From contig NC_092797.1 of assembly GCF_918797505.1 (NCBI RefSeq), positions 15,885,372 through 15,949,371 on the forward strand: DNA of 64,000 nt. The letters are read 5' to 3'. The notes under the pieces were generated by a model. It saw nothing but the letters and a program-made list of their open reading frames with translations. It made no database searches and was not told where the DNA came from. This document shows, piece by piece, positions 44,870-56,650 of the stretch. Numbering within the stretch: the stretch's first letter is position 1; each line of letters opens with the position of its first letter. The position numbers and the translations under genes were made by a program. Source of the stretch: Bemisia tabaci (lineage: Eukaryota > Arthropoda > Insecta > Hemiptera > Aleyrodidae).

Positions 44870-45730
44870 CAAGTCACGCCGTGGGGCAAGGGATGGGTCA
44901 ATTTATTTTTTGTCCGCCCTCTCCCGCTTGCATTTTTTTTCTTTCATGTAAGGACACGAGGATGTATGTCTTTGTCAAGGCCGCAATTTCGTATGCAGTT
45001 TATTGCTTCCGGTTTTAAGGCGGGATCCTTTGATGTGCAAATTGGCTCGATGTAATATCCTCCAGTGGAAAAAGTAGATTCTACCTATGGCAGCAGTAAA
45101 CTTTTGGCTGTCTTTCGGTTTCTTTTTCGATTGAGGATGTCTGTTTTCGAGAGGAATGATGACGACATGATCAGTTGATCACAAGTGATTTGAAGGAGGG
45201 TTTGAAGGTGATCTGGAGTTGTGAGGCTTAATTGCCACGCAGTGTTGCAAATTTTCACCTCAATTATTGCCTCTTCATCCAGTAACGAATGTATCTCTCA
45301 AATGGAAGTTATTAGGAAATATCCGTCGTATCACAACTAAAATTTACCAAAAACTTTCGAAGAACATTTTAACCGTTTCTGAGTAAATAGGTTATAATTA
45401 TTGAGTGCAACTTTGCAACAATGAGATTCAATTAAACTCCTCTGGCTATGATTCTTCTTAGGTTGACACCATGTGCGTTTATACATATTGCCGTCATTTT
45501 AGTAACCGATATCCGTTCGCATGTCATAATTCAAATCGTTGCGGTTTTTGGCTTTTGATCCTAATGCTGAAAACTGAAAAAATAAGTGACTGAGTTCCAA
45601 ACCCTCTACTTGACCCTACTCAAACTTGTTCATTCATGTGAACTATAAGAGAAAAAAGGGAGGCAGTGGAAGATCCTCATATTTACATCCATCATGGTTT
45701 AGGATTACATAACATTCGAATGACAAAACG
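44870..45730. other. Unassigned stretch
   Basis: If the upstream island is a first exon this would be intron. No gene or repeat was recognised. Confidence 0.3.
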
Positions 45731-45732
45731 AT

Positions 45733-45893
45733 CGAGCACTATTTGGATTGCATTTTGCAATAGCAATGAAGAACCACTAATTTTGTTTCATTTTAGAAAC
45801 AATATACGTGCCATTAGTTTCCTCATGTAAATAAGTGTTTTTATGGATGAGCAAGAAATAGTAGTTCCTTATTGCAAACTGATACTCAAACTT
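45733..45893. mobile_element. Family O fold-back MITE, diverged copy
   Basis: TTGGATTGCATTTTGCAAT, GCCATTAGTTTCCTCATG, AAGTGTTTTTATGGA and TAGTTCCTTATTGCAAA follow the order of the better copy at 52525-52689. Confidence 0.7.
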
Positions 45894-47175
45894 GTCGTGA
45901 GGTTAAATATCCCCATTAACGTTTTGACAGGAGTAGCATATTGCGTACTAAGGTTTTAGATGAAAAGAACTCATGAACTCCCTTTAAAATCTACATGACG
46001 CTCTTTTACTTAAAACCCTTAGTATGTTCATTTTGTTATTTTTGAACTGTAGATCAAATCTCAGCTTTAGGGACGGACATATAGAGAAAACTTGACAATA
46101 AAAAGCTTATTTCACATGTTCAACAGATTTAACAGTGCTTTTACAGCTAAATGAGAAGATACCATTTTGAAATTTATAAGTGTACTTATTTCGAATTTAA
46201 AAGCATACTTTATTCGAGGGGACGTAACAGAGAATAAAGTAAAGATCCATAAATTGTGTTTAATTTTCTGAGAAAAAGTTGGTTTGCAAGTCGAAGACAT
46301 GCGTATGCTAAGAATGTAAAATGGATGCATGCTTTGGAAAGACTTGCACGACAGAAAAAGTTTTGGGAATTTCCGCTACTCTTCAAAATTAAAGATCCGG
46401 AACGAGAGTTATAAAGCACGGGAAAAACTGCTGCGAGTCGCTCAATGCACGTAGGTACCTCTACTTTGTATGAAATTGTACACTGCTCTATACCTCTTTA
46501 GTCGAGTAAAATGCTGTTTAGTGATGTATGCTCTTCACATACCGCACTTAAAAGAATAACGATGCAACGAATGGCTTTAAAATATACCCGTCGGTCATTT
46601 TGATTTCCATTAAAAGATCGACTAAATAACTCGGAGCGTAGATTCTTTTTGCACCCCACACTAATCAAAACCAGGAGTGCCCAGTATCGTATCTAATTAA
46701 TAGTGATCACATATCGTTGACGCTTTTCATCGCCGAAACGCGTCGATGCGGATTCTGTTGAATTTGCGATTAATGCGGACGATCTGGTGTTTAATAACCA
46801 CTCCATGGACGGAACCTCGGTTATAAATGAGCTTTGTGGGTATTGGGGAAAGCAGTGCGGGATCCTATTTCCTATCAATATTACTCTTTTAGCTCAGCGA
46901 GCCCGCCGCGTCAGAATAAAATATTGATGCTTCAAAACCGGTGACGATAACTGTCACTTGACTGTGATGACAGTGCTCTCATTTGATTTCGCTGGAACCC
47001 TACTTGGAAAAACTCTTCCGTTTTGAAATTTGTTTGATAAATCTCCTCTTGATCGATTATTGGTCACGAGGCAGGCCAAATTGCCGTAAGAGTGGGAAAA
47101 AATCAACAGACAACATCGTATCTCGGGGGAAGGGGGGGGGGGGGGGGGAATGAAGCGCTGGGTGCAGATAGGACA
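45894..47175. other. Unassigned stretch
   Basis: A G run lies at 47124-47149. A 61-codon minus-strand frame at 46693-46878 has no known domain. No repeat ends were recognised. Confidence 0.4.
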
Positions 47176-47177
47176 TT

Positions 47178-47436
47178 TTGACGGTGCAAGTCCGCAACCA
47201 CGATCTCGGTTTACGACGTCGCAGACTTCCTGTCATACTTTTTTTTTTTAAACGAAAAACTACTCTGCGGCAATTCTTTAAAACTGCCGTGATTTTACTT
47301 CTCTATGCGTAGAAAATTCTGCAAGAACTTCGAGGAATGATGTCAAGTTGTTCTTTTTTAGAAAAAATAATAAAGAGGCGGAGATATTGAAACACCCCAA
47401 ACGAGATACGTGGTTGGGTACTTACGCCGTCGATTT
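47178..47436. mobile_element. Family L MITE
   Basis: TTGACGGTGCAAGTCCG and CACGATCTCGGTTTACGACG on the left, CCCAAACGAGATACGTGG and ACGCCGTCGA on the right. CAGACTTCCTGTCATACTTT matches the copy at 34796. Confidence 0.85.
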
Positions 47437-47442
47437 CTTTTT

Positions 47443-47565
47443 TGCTGTGTCTCAGGATCTCCGTTAACGTTCCATCTACTATAATTAAAGCAAATGCATG
47501 AATAAATAAATTAGTAGCGAAGAATGTGCAACACCGCAACCAAGGAATGCCCTTCCTATCCCGTG
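47443..47565. mobile_element. Family W MITE, internally deleted copy
   Basis: TGCTGTGTCTCAGGATCTCC and CACTATAATTAAAG-like bases, then CAACACCGCAACCAAGGAATG, match the longer copy at 54030. About 110 bp of the middle is missing. It abuts the family L copy. Confidence 0.75.
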
Positions 47566-47589
47566 CGCCTCGATTATGGATCATTAGGT

Positions 47590-48530
47590 GCGAATAACGC
47601 TTACGGATTTTTCGGTAATAAACATGTATTGGAAAGTTAATTACTGACCTCTTGAGATTAATTCAAAGTTTCAAGGCAAAAACGAAAAATTCGAAAAAAA
47701 AATCTGTTGAAGTTTGGCAGCGTGTTGCTAGTCATAGAAACGATTCACCTCAATCGGCTATAACATAATTCATGATGCAAATATGATTTGAAGTTTTGAT
47801 ACGATGTTTTTAAGAGTATTAGAAAGTGTTTAGAGTCCATAAATAAAATCAATATTTTTGACTCCACCCCTGTTTCTTCTTTGTACTAAAAAAAAAGGAG
47901 TTACCACCTCAGAAGCCCGTTTGTCTGACAGTATCACATGTTAAATTACAACCCTCGCTATAATCAATTTTTTCATTACTTCAGGAAGAAGCGGCGTAAT
48001 CAAAATGAGATAATTTTTCTACTTGTCAGCCTCCTTATCTCTCTGATGCGAGAGAAAATCCACTTGAGGCTAAAAATCAGCCTTTTTTATGGGATATATA
48101 CACCAAAAGTCTGTTGCAAGAGCTCCAGAGATTGTTTCATATTTAGAGTCCATAAGATCTCAATATCTAGTTACTGGACATGTATCGCCGACAATTTGTC
48201 CGCTTGACTTGTAATTGCGACACTCAAACCAGGAGTGTCCTTTGATGCATGTATTCAACCCTCACTCTAACGCATAATATCGGAAGAAGTAAAATTTATT
48301 CATAAGAATGTTTATAGTATTCTTAATTGTTCGGATGCATCAGGTTTCAGCCAAATCTACCAAATATATCATCAAAGTAAAATATTGATCCTCCGTAAAT
48401 CATCCCGGATAATATCCTGCACTATTTGGCAACGTCGTAGCGATTCCGCGACACTTATCTGAATTCCAATGTGATCGCAGCAACATCTGCATCCCTCAAT
48501 AAGCACAAATGTTTGAAATCAGGCGACACC
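47590..48530. other. Unassigned stretch
   Basis: No gene or repeat was recognised. The 89-codon frame at 47938-48207 has no known domain. Confidence 0.4.
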
Positions 48531-48534
48531 ATTG

Positions 48535-48640
48535 AGCGAACCAGAGCGCCTTCAAATCTGTGTATATGCAAAACCGATATCCTTCAAGTGCGAATAGTTG
48601 CATGGACGCCTTCAATTTTTGCTGCCAGAGCTATTGGAAT
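48535..48640 (+). repeat. Family F dispersed repeat, degenerate fragment
   Basis: AGCGCCTTCAAATCTGTG, then ATATCCTTCAAGTGCGAATA and GTTGCATGGACGCC, follow the core of family F with many changes. Confidence 0.55.
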
Positions 48641-49460
48641 ATGTAACGTTATTGCATTCTTCGTAATTATACGTGAGTGAAGTCGAAATTTTTTTAACGA
48701 GTGAGGGTATATAAAATTCTGTGTTTGTTGACCCATCTGAAATCAGAATTTCTACGGTAAGAACACAAGCTCCTTTCCTGATGGGGAGAGACATGCGTGT
48801 GGTTTCAACGTCATATTTTCCATCTAATTCTATTCAGATCTGCTTTCATCGGCAATTTACCATTTCCCTTTTATTTAAATATTCCTATCTCATTAATTTA
48901 ACATCATTCATCATATCGTTTAAAATACTGCTTAATCCCACCTTCCATACGTGACACCGTTGCCAAACAGCACAACTTATCGAATTGTTATGGACAGAAA
49001 TGTACCAAATCGTGTTTCGCGAACATTATGCAGGAATGTTATCCAAGGGAATTATGTGCGGAAAAATTATGCCCTAAATCGCTTATAGATAATGCTCAAT
49101 CTATTTTATGAATACATTTCGCATTAAACTGCACAGATGCTGTGAGCTCTCCGCGCTGAGCCGCACAGCTTGTCCTCTTACCTGAATGCACCTGCTACGT
49201 AATTCATTAAATTTTTATATTATGTGAATGCAGGGCTTATGGTCGTCCCTCATTGCAAAGTTTTTCGATAGGCTTTTTGATATTCATTTGGTGCAGGCTG
49301 CTGTTCTCAACATTATCCTAAGGTCAAATTGTGCACTAGATTATCCGTAGAATAGTCAATGAAAGGAAATCAATGATAACTTTGCACGTTTAATTTTCAC
49401 CAACAAGTTCAATACCAATTACGAACATCATTTTGATATTTTCATCAAAGTCATACACTA
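48641..49460. other. Unassigned stretch
   Basis: No gene or repeat end was recognised. Confidence 0.4.
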
Positions 49461-49462
49461 TA

Positions 49463-49640
49463 CTGCCGTGCCAAGGAAGAACACCGTATGAACCTCCAGG
49501 CGTTGCCAAATTTCCTTTGATAAAACACGACTTTCTCGGTAAAATTATGAATATTTTTCCTCCAATTTTTCGGATAATTTTGTTCTCAATTTCAACCATA
49601 GTTCCTAAAAATTTCAGGGAAAAATATTCATACATTTTTT
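49463..49640 (+). mobile_element. Family A MITE, right end missing
   Basis: CTGCCGTGCCAAGGAAGA, GGCGTTGCCAAATTTCC and TTCGGATAATTTTGTTC match full copies. Similarity stops after AAAAATATTCATACATTTTT. Confidence 0.85.
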
Positions 49641-49717
49641 AAGAGTCCAGACTCTAAATCCACGAGACTTTTTTTCCAGTGCTAACTTGAAAAAACTCGA
49701 AAAAGGCCTCACCTTGA

Positions 49718-49881
49718 CATTTAGCGGATCCAGCAAATAGGCAGCATTGTTTTTCCCCCATTCAAACCTATGGAAAAGTATCGATTCTTGTAGGGGTCAG
49801 GTGTTCCGGCAAGAATTGATTATTTAACATAGGTTTAAATAGAGGAAATCCGGTGTTACCAAACTGCAGGATCCGCCTCTG
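49718..49881. mobile_element. Family C hAT-type MITE with 8 bp target duplication
   Basis: The ends CATTAGCGGATCCAGCAA and CTGCAGGATCCGCCTCTG are inverted repeats. CACCTTGA flanks both sides (49710-49717 and 49882-49889). The core has TTCAAACCTATGGAAAAG and ACATAGGTTTAAAT, shared with family B. Confidence 0.93.
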
Positions 49882-49889
49882 CACCTTGA

Positions 49890-50410
49890 TGTATTTTTGC
49901 CCAATTTTCCTTTTTTTCTTTCTATCTTCCCTCTTCCCTTCATTATGATTTTATCACGGAAGAAGGGAGGAAGATCCGCCTTCACGAGCCTTTCCCTTCT
50001 CCTTCTGCAGCTGCGAACAGGAGAGAAAAGGAGATTTTAATTGCCCGCGAGGTTGCCTGGCAAAAAGGGGCTTGCAACCACCCGCATTCCAGAGCGACCA
50101 GTCGGGATTCCGGGAGTAATCAGTTATTAGCTTCGTTTTTGTCTACCTCCGGTCTCCAGTTAATATTTCACTCAATTAATTTCCCGCGCATTCAGCTGTT
50201 GATAGCACTCAAATTTATTACGGTCTCAAGATTCACCTCGTCCTCCCATTAACTCCGTTTATTGCCGCATTATTCCATTCAAAAAATGTTTTGTTTTTTG
50301 GCAACGTTGAGTCAATTAGTGCGTCGGGCGGTCTCTTAGGCTCCTCATCACTTTCATCTCAGTTACTTTAAGCTCATTCTGATAGATGCAAGTTCATATA
50401 GTTTTTATTA
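49890..50410. other. Unassigned stretch
   Basis: No gene was recognised. It lies between two family C copies in the same orientation. Confidence 0.4.
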
Positions 50411-50415
50411 TTAAA

Positions 50416-50578
50416 CATTAGCGGATCCAGCAAATCGGCAACAATGTTTCTTCCTCATTTAAACCCATGAAAATGTATCGATTCTCGTGGAGGCCAGTTG
50501 CTCTGACAAGAATATAATATTGAACATGGATTTATATTGAGGAAATACGATGTTGTCAAATTGCTGGTTCTGCCTTTG
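50416..50578. mobile_element. Family C hAT-type MITE
   Basis: CATTAGCGGATCCAGCAA at the left, TTGCTGGTTCTGCCTTTG at the right. Flanking TTATTAAA (50408-50415) and TTTTTAAA (50579-50586) agree at seven of eight bases. Confidence 0.88.
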
Positions 50579-50838
50579 TTTTTAAATAATATTACTTCTA
50601 ACGAGGTGATTTTGAAAATGTAAACTTTAAGCTCTTTGACTCCCTAAATTTTTATTTTTTGTCACAATATATCTGGTTATTAGGCCGATTTTCACACTTT
50701 TTGCGATTTGTGATGGTTGTCAATCTCTAGACGAGTAATTGGTCTTAAAATGATCGAATTCTGACTCAATTTTTTTCTCGCCACGAAGCTGCCCGCTAAG
50801 CCACGTGACGCTCGGTGAATCGATTGTTGAATCGTAAT

Positions 50839-51005
50839 TAGAGGCGGATCCAGCAATCTGGCAACACCGGATTTCCTCCATTTAAACCTATGCTAAATAA
50901 TCGATTCTTGGCGGAGCACCTGGCTGGCCCCTCCAAGAATCGATATATTTCCATAGGTTTAAATGGAGAGAAGGCAATGTTGCCAATTTGCTGGATCTGC
51001 AAATG
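50839..51005. mobile_element. Family C hAT-type MITE with 8 bp target duplication
   Basis: TAGAGGCGGATCCAGCAA at the left and TTGCTGGATCTGCAAATG at the right. ATCGTAAT flanks both sides (50831-50838 and 51006-51013). The core has CCATTTAAACCTATGC and CCATAGGTTTAAATGG. Confidence 0.93.
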
Positions 51006-51013
51006 ATCGTAAT

Positions 51014-52520
51014 CGATTGCGGGTTATTGGATTACCTTGTTCGATAACTTGACGTACCTCTATCTTAGCAATGTCATATATCGATCGACGTCATTTGAAC
51101 CATTCGATAGTTATTCTACAGATAAATGCAGATGTCGAGTAATCTTAGCTATATGATAGCATTATAGGCCGAGACGTTAGCGAGATTGCCCATAGAATTA
51201 TAAAATTGCACATAAGTGGAACTTAACTGTAATAATACTTGGAAATAAAAAAAAATTACTTGATTTTGAGGAATACGAAGGTAACGAGGGGTTTCACAAG
51301 TTTTGCAGTAAATGTGTAGTCGATCAAAGGAAATTTGGCAACGGCCGAAGGCTGTAAATTGCGCTGATTATAAATTGAAAATTTATTGAAAATTTCACTG
51401 ATTTTTTTTCTGATCTCCAGCAAAAATAGACAAAAATTGAACAGGTACATTTTGATGAAAAATTGAATCGTTTGAGTCAATTTTGCAACCTTGGAATGAT
51501 GTTACGTTCCTTCATCCTGGACACGACAAAATCAGAGCTATACATTGCATAATTATATGCCTTTGTTTACGCTTCCAGGTCCAGATTAGTTTTTGGTTCC
51601 ACTAAAATTATAATTATCAATCTAATCATCCGCAACTGCACTCCAATGTAGCTGGGTTCATTAAGTTATCATCAGACAAGCTTGAGTTTTATATTCATGT
51701 CCCCTTATTTATGAGTTGGGGGAGTAATAAATTAACTCAAGAGGTTCATTCATGAAGTTAATTAAGCACAGCCAACACCGCAGAGCACGTAAGTAATGAG
51801 CGCTTATTTTGCCTTTTACTGTGCCTCGGTGTAATTCGCCTCTTTATTCCTTTTATTTTTACGTTCCACACGGCGCACGGTGGAACGATCAGTCAGGAGA
51901 GATTAGGAATGAAATTGAAAACTTTGATGTTTACTCCATCACATCATAATTTTACCGGGGGGGGGGGGGGAAGGGGGGTTTACGTATAGAATACTCTACG
52001 AGAGACCCGATAGGACCACCTTTGATTTCCTACAATTTTTATTGAGAAAGATATGAGCCTTTGCAATTTCCGCAACATGTCCGTCACCTCCATCTACTCG
52101 TTCTACTGTGCGGTGCAGCGTTTTTTCTTCCGACTGGAAGAACGTCATGCTGCACGGTCGCACAAACAGCAGATCTCCGTAGGGTATCCTTTGGAGTTCT
52201 GCGATTTTCGTTGCACCCGACAGCGTCATCAGTAACACTTTTGAAGCAATTTCCCGCACCGGTATAATCTTTGGAATCATGCATTCGTGAATGACTGCAA
52301 TAAAATTATAGCTGGTGGTGAATGGGAAAAGTGAGTTAAGTAGCAAAGATCATAGAGTAAGGGGGGGGGAGTTTAGACGAAGGGTCTCCTTCAGGACATG
52401 GCTGTCAAGTGTAACAAGGATATGGACGGGTAAAATCAGATAATGTCCAAGGACTCATACAGTTTTCTCCCTTGGCATGACAGTATAACGACAGAGAGGA
52501 GGACCTCTGATTTAGGAACC
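51014..52520. other. Stretch with weak family A remnants and G runs
   Basis: GATCAAAGGAAATTTGGCAAC near 51323 and GACTCATACAGTTTTCTCCC near 52453 resemble family A right ends but lack partners. A G run lies at 51957-51971. The 116-codon minus-strand frame at 51996-52346 is open but unrecognised. Confidence 0.5.
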
Positions 52521-52524
52521 ATGC

Positions 52525-52689
52525 CACTCGATATTTGGACTGCATTTTGCAATTTGGAACTATAAATTCTAGCCCGGTTTAAAAACAGCGTATGTGCCAT
52601 TAGTTCCCCTATGCACATAAGTGTTTTTCCAGAAGAGCCAGAATTTATAGTTCCAAATTGCAAAATACAGTACATTTAATACACTCGAT
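52525..52689. mobile_element. Family O fold-back MITE
   Basis: TTGCAATTTGGAACTATAAA, then TTCT on the left is mirrored by AGAATTTATAGTTCCAAATT on the right. Outer ACTCGATATTT / ACACTCGATAG blocks are also related. The middle has GTGCCATTAGTTCCCCTATG. Confidence 0.85.
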
Positions 52690-53400
52690 AGTTCTGTACA
52701 GAAAAAATAAGGTGCTTGGAGAGCAATGCGCATAAGAGCAGTTTTTGAAAAAATTTAGATATTAATGATTTCAGGTAAACTAGTCTTAATGCATATCCTG
52801 TGAAAAATTCGCTACCGAATTCCAGTTTTAAGCATCAAAAAGTCAGTTTGAACTTTCTTCCCGCCATAAGGATCTATGTAATTTCGAAATTTCAAACACG
52901 TATTTCTCGAAATAGCAAAAGCTGCACCTATGCGCCTTTTCCTCCAAACCCCTAAAATAGAGTGTTTTGATATCGATCGCTTTTCCGTACTTCTTAAGGG
53001 CGGTACAATTTAATGGCGATATATCGACTGACTTAGCTACTAAATAAATCTACACTCAATCCGAAAACGGTGGTTCAAAAGAGACTCCGCAAAGATAGAC
53101 TCCGATTTTTCCGTGGAAAGATCGGATTCCAGTAATGCTCAGTTCTGGATGGAGTGAAAAAAGGCGGTGTATTGTTCAAAATCGATTAACCTCTCAATCT
53201 CTCTCCCCGCCGAACGATGGGTATGATTTATCGCACGTTATTAATACTCGCGAGTTAAACGTAACGTGAAAGCTGTTTTAAGCAAAAACAATGGACTCCC
53301 TCAAAGTGCTCCGCTCCGAACGATTCAATAATGAGCACCTCAACCAATGTTGCAAAATTTCGCATCCAACTTAAAATTAAACGCTAGAATTCACAGGAAA
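52690..53400. other. Unassigned stretch
   Basis: No gene or repeat end was recognised. Confidence 0.4.
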
Positions 53401-53406
53401 GTCCTG

Positions 53407-53678
53407 AGGGCTGATTGTTGAAATTTATAGACAAAGTGATTTACATAGAAGACATGAGGAGTATGGGGCGATCGCATTGGTTGATAGGGGTGGTTTCTAT
53501 AAACTGAGTGAGAAAATGATGGACTAACTTAAAGGTCTCTTGAGGGTTGCCGTTAGTTAGTCTATTACCTACCTCCCATGTCAATTGCAGCCACCCGCTT
53601 CTACCAATTGGATTTCTCCATATATTTTTTGTATTCTTTGACTATTGCTTCGTCTACCAATTTCAACAATTAGCCCGC
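53407..53678. mobile_element. Family G fold-back MITE, longest copy
   Basis: GGGCTGATTGTTGAAATTT and AATTTCAACAATTAGCCC are the outer inverted ends, followed by TAGACAAAGTGAT and CGATCGCATTGG blocks with their reverse partners. It shows that family G extends beyond the ends visible at 43787. Confidence 0.85.
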
Positions 53679-54029
53679 TGGACATCCATGAAGCACGTGC
53701 ATGGGAGGGTAAGACCGGATATAATCATTTTAGCTATTCCAATCTGTTATCTCCTCTAAAGTGTAAACTTTTCTTTCGGCCAACGCTCAAATTCACTTCC
53801 TTAAAGATGACGTATAACCGAAGATGTGAGCAACTGAGGAGATCTCTTGAAAAAGAGTCCATATTGAAAAATCGCGTTTTCGAAAAATTCATTTGAATTT
53901 TCATAATTTCTCTCTGGCCGCACTGACCGTCCAAACTACGATCTCAGCCACTATGGAAACTTCAAATGATTTTTCTCAAATGTGATTTTTCGTCACGGGC
54001 CCTTTTTCCGGGAAGCTCCTCAACTGAAG

Positions 54030-54271
54030 CAATGAGTGCAGAAAGGACATGTATTGGTTGCTGTGTCTCAGGATCTCCGTCAAAGTTTCATCCACTATAA
54101 TTAAAGAAAACACATGGAATTCGTTAAAACGTTTGCTGAATTTTCTGTATGATTTTACTATGCTGAAAACTAAACATTCCTGAGAATACCCCATAGTTCC
54201 CTCTCTAAAATATAAATTAGCAGTGCAGACTCTGAAACACCGCAACCTAGAAATGTCCTTTCTCCACTCGA
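54030..54271. mobile_element. Family W MITE
   Basis: GAGTGCAGAAAGGACATG, then TTGGTTGCTGTGTCTCAGG on the left are mirrored by CTGAAACACCGCAACCTAG, then ATGTCCTTTCTCCACTC on the right. A shorter copy is at 47443. Confidence 0.8.
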
Positions 54272-54274
54272 CAC

Positions 54275-54745
54275 ATCAATTTTATAAGGTATATTCCTGC
54301 TTTTCCTTAAACAACGATATTTCCATTTTATCAGTTGCACTTTGTTTTTAACAGATCTGACTACGTTTTACGAACCAAAAATATAACATTTAAGTATTCG
54401 CACACGATTCGATGACACAAGCATCACGAAACTTGCCCGCAGCTGAGGCTGTGAAGTCAGTAAGTGATGATACCACTATTCGAACACTCGTGTCGTAATT
54501 GGTATCACGATCAATTGAAGGCGCTTTGAGAGCGCACGGTCGGAAAGAGCTTATTTCCGAACTTCCTGTGATGCGAATCGCTGTTCCAATCACCATACGC
54601 TTTCCCTATTCTGCTATCCACAGGAAAAACGCCGTAATTCCAATCAAGACTTTGTATTTTTCTTCCACAAATACTGTTCTATTACGAGAAAACCAGATCA
54701 CTATGATCCTTTATTTTGTAAATCGGAATTCTCAATGGCGTGCCA
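54275..54745. other. Unassigned stretch
   Basis: No gene or repeat end was recognised. The 101-codon frame at 54499-54804 runs into the family H element and is not supported. Confidence 0.4.
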
Positions 54746-54750
54746 CAGTT

Positions 54751-54880
54751 AATTGGACGTATTTCTGTCAAACGGAAGTATGTGCAATAAGACATGAGCC
54801 CTGAGATCCGTAAGAATATATGCATAACAGGGCTCACGTCATGATGCACATAGTTCCGTTTGGCAGAAATACGTTCAATT
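54751..54880 (-). mobile_element. Family H fold-back MITE
   Basis: AATTGGACGTATTTCTGTCA and its reverse ending CAGAAATACGTTCAATT. The interior, with GGGCTCACGTCATGATGCAC, is the reverse of the copy at 13370. Confidence 0.87.
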
Positions 54881-54884
54881 TAGA

Positions 54885-55430
54885 TTTAAGAAGGATTAAT
54901 GGTCGTTGGTTTTCCAGTACTGAAACATTTTTCCAGTAAAATGCTGAAAATAGGTATAAATGGAGTTAAGGCGTTTTGGCTGAGGACGGCAGTATACTAG
55001 TATTATTATTGAGATGACTGAGCTTTATTCTCAGTTTGTCGAAGTAGATTTTATTTCCAAACGGCAACCGTGACCATGAATAAGGGAGAAAGGAGCAGCC
55101 ACGCACTGATTTCATGGATTTGTATCCAAAGCGTTCTTTGTTTGTGGATTGCGCTTTTATTTGACAGCGCTATCGATAACAAGCGTCAAGCAGTCTTGCT
55201 GAGATGCACCTCGGATACGGCTGTGCCGCGCCGCTTCGCCTCAACGACGAACGAGCATTTAGCCGGGCGCTACCTCACAAAACCGAATCCCGTAACAACT
55301 CGGATGTGCTTCTTTGTGTTCTCTACCACTTATTCTCGCGCCGCGTAAAATACTCTCCTTCGCTGCCGTGTTGAGGAAAAAGTCATATAGATTGCATTTT
55401 GCAAAAAAGAACCAAGAGCATTCCAATGTT
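54885..55430. other. Unassigned stretch with small family A remnants
   Basis: GGCTGAGGACGGCAG at 54979 and GCTGCCGTGTTGAGGAAAAA at 55362 are isolated family A-like ends. The 92-codon frame at 55070-55348 has no recognised domain. Confidence 0.45.
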
Positions 55431-55439
55431 TCTCAGATT

Positions 55440-55604
55440 CAGTGGCGTGGCTTGCTTTGCGATATATCGATTGTTATGCCATTTAAACCTATGGAAAAGG
55501 ATCGATAAACAGGGTGTTCGCAGCGAACATCTTAATAATCGATTCTTTACCATACGTTTAAATGGCACAACAATCGATATATCACAAAGCACGCCACGCC
55601 ACTG
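55440..55604. mobile_element. Family B hAT-type MITE with 8 bp target duplication
   Basis: CAGTGGCGTGGCTTG and CACGCCACGCCACTG are the ends. CTCAGATT flanks both sides (55432-55439 and 55605-55612). At 165 bp it is the same length as the copy at 23654 and very similar to it, suggesting recent activity. Confidence 0.95.
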
Positions 55605-55794
55605 CTCAGATTGTGCCATTCTTTTTACCTTGCAAATATAAACTGATCATCTAAACAAGTTTATCTTATTCCCAATAAACTATAATTTCAAGATGAAAAT
55701 TACCCTGTAAATGATTTTTTCAGGATTTCAGTAATTTTACTGTAAGGAATGCGAGTTGCACAATCTTAGCGACATTGGAATGCTCTTGGTGCCT

Positions 55795-56028
55795 TTTTGC
55801 AAAACGCAATCCATAGGAACCTTCGAGAGTTTTCCGATAGAATGTTCATTTTTGAGGAATGTAATGGAAATTTTCCCAAGAAATTTTCAGGAACTTAAGG
55901 TGAAGTTGCGAAGAAAATTATCTGAAAAATTGGGAGGAGTATATTCATAAGTTTACCGAGAAATTCACGCTCTATCAAAGGAAATTCGGCAACGCTTGAA
56001 GGTTCATACGGCGTTTTTCCTTTAGCAC
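55795..56028 (-). mobile_element. Family A MITE, left tip lost
   Basis: The right end GGTTCATACGGCGTTTTTCC, then TTTAGCACGGCAG is intact. On the left GGAACCTTCGAGAGTTTTCC is present but the CTGCCG tip is replaced by other sequence. Confidence 0.75.
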
Positions 56029-56048
56029 GGCAGTTCGGGTGTTCTACT

Positions 56049-56312
56049 CTGCCGTGTTAAGGAAAAACGCCGTATAAACACTCGAGAGTTGTCAAATTTC
56101 CTCCGATAAAACGTTTACTTTGGAAAAAAGTTATGCATATTTGTCTTTAATACTGTCAGAAATTTTAGATAAAAGTGCGAACGATATTGCCTGAAAATTT
56201 GGGAGAGAAATATTCACAACTTTTCAAGTAAATTTGTATTTTATCAAAGGAAATTTGACAACATCCAAAGACTCATACGGCGTTTTTCCTTCGTTCGCAG
56301 TTAGCACAGCAG
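56049..56312 (+). mobile_element. Family A MITE with a small insertion in the right tip
   Basis: The left tip CTGCCGTGTTAAGGAAAA is intact. The right end reads GCGTTTTTCCTTCGTTCGCA, then GTTAGCACAGCAG, about ten bases longer than in other copies. Flanks TACT and TATT differ at one base. Confidence 0.85.
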
Positions 56313-56314
56313 TA

Positions 56315-56650
56315 TTCTCGTATAACTCCAGATTTTGTCACCAAGTCGTAACTTAAATAGTGCAATGACACTTTGAAGATGATTTAAAAATATTTCTGAA
56401 AAATTTCAACATGTTTCAGGGGCTGTTTTTTTATTGAAAATGAGGGAAAACTAAGGTGACTGGGCGGAAAACTGCTGCATTAATTTTTTTTAAAAATATT
56501 TTTAGTTTTGGTAGGTGATAACTACCAGATGAGCCTCCAGTCTCCAAATTCCCGCACCCTGATGACCTCTATTTTGTTTTGACACCTACCTAATATAAAT
56601 GGCACCACGAATAAGCTCCGTTTATTACTGTAATGGGTTGGTTGCATTTT
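56315..56650. other. Unassigned stretch
   Basis: No gene or repeat end was recognised. Confidence 0.4.

Noticed and set aside
51996..52346. 116-codon minus-strand open frame with a segment faintly like a tyrosine-recombinase helix (SGATKIAELQR)
   Set aside because: No catalytic Arg/His/Tyr pattern could be placed, and the likeness covers about ten residues only.
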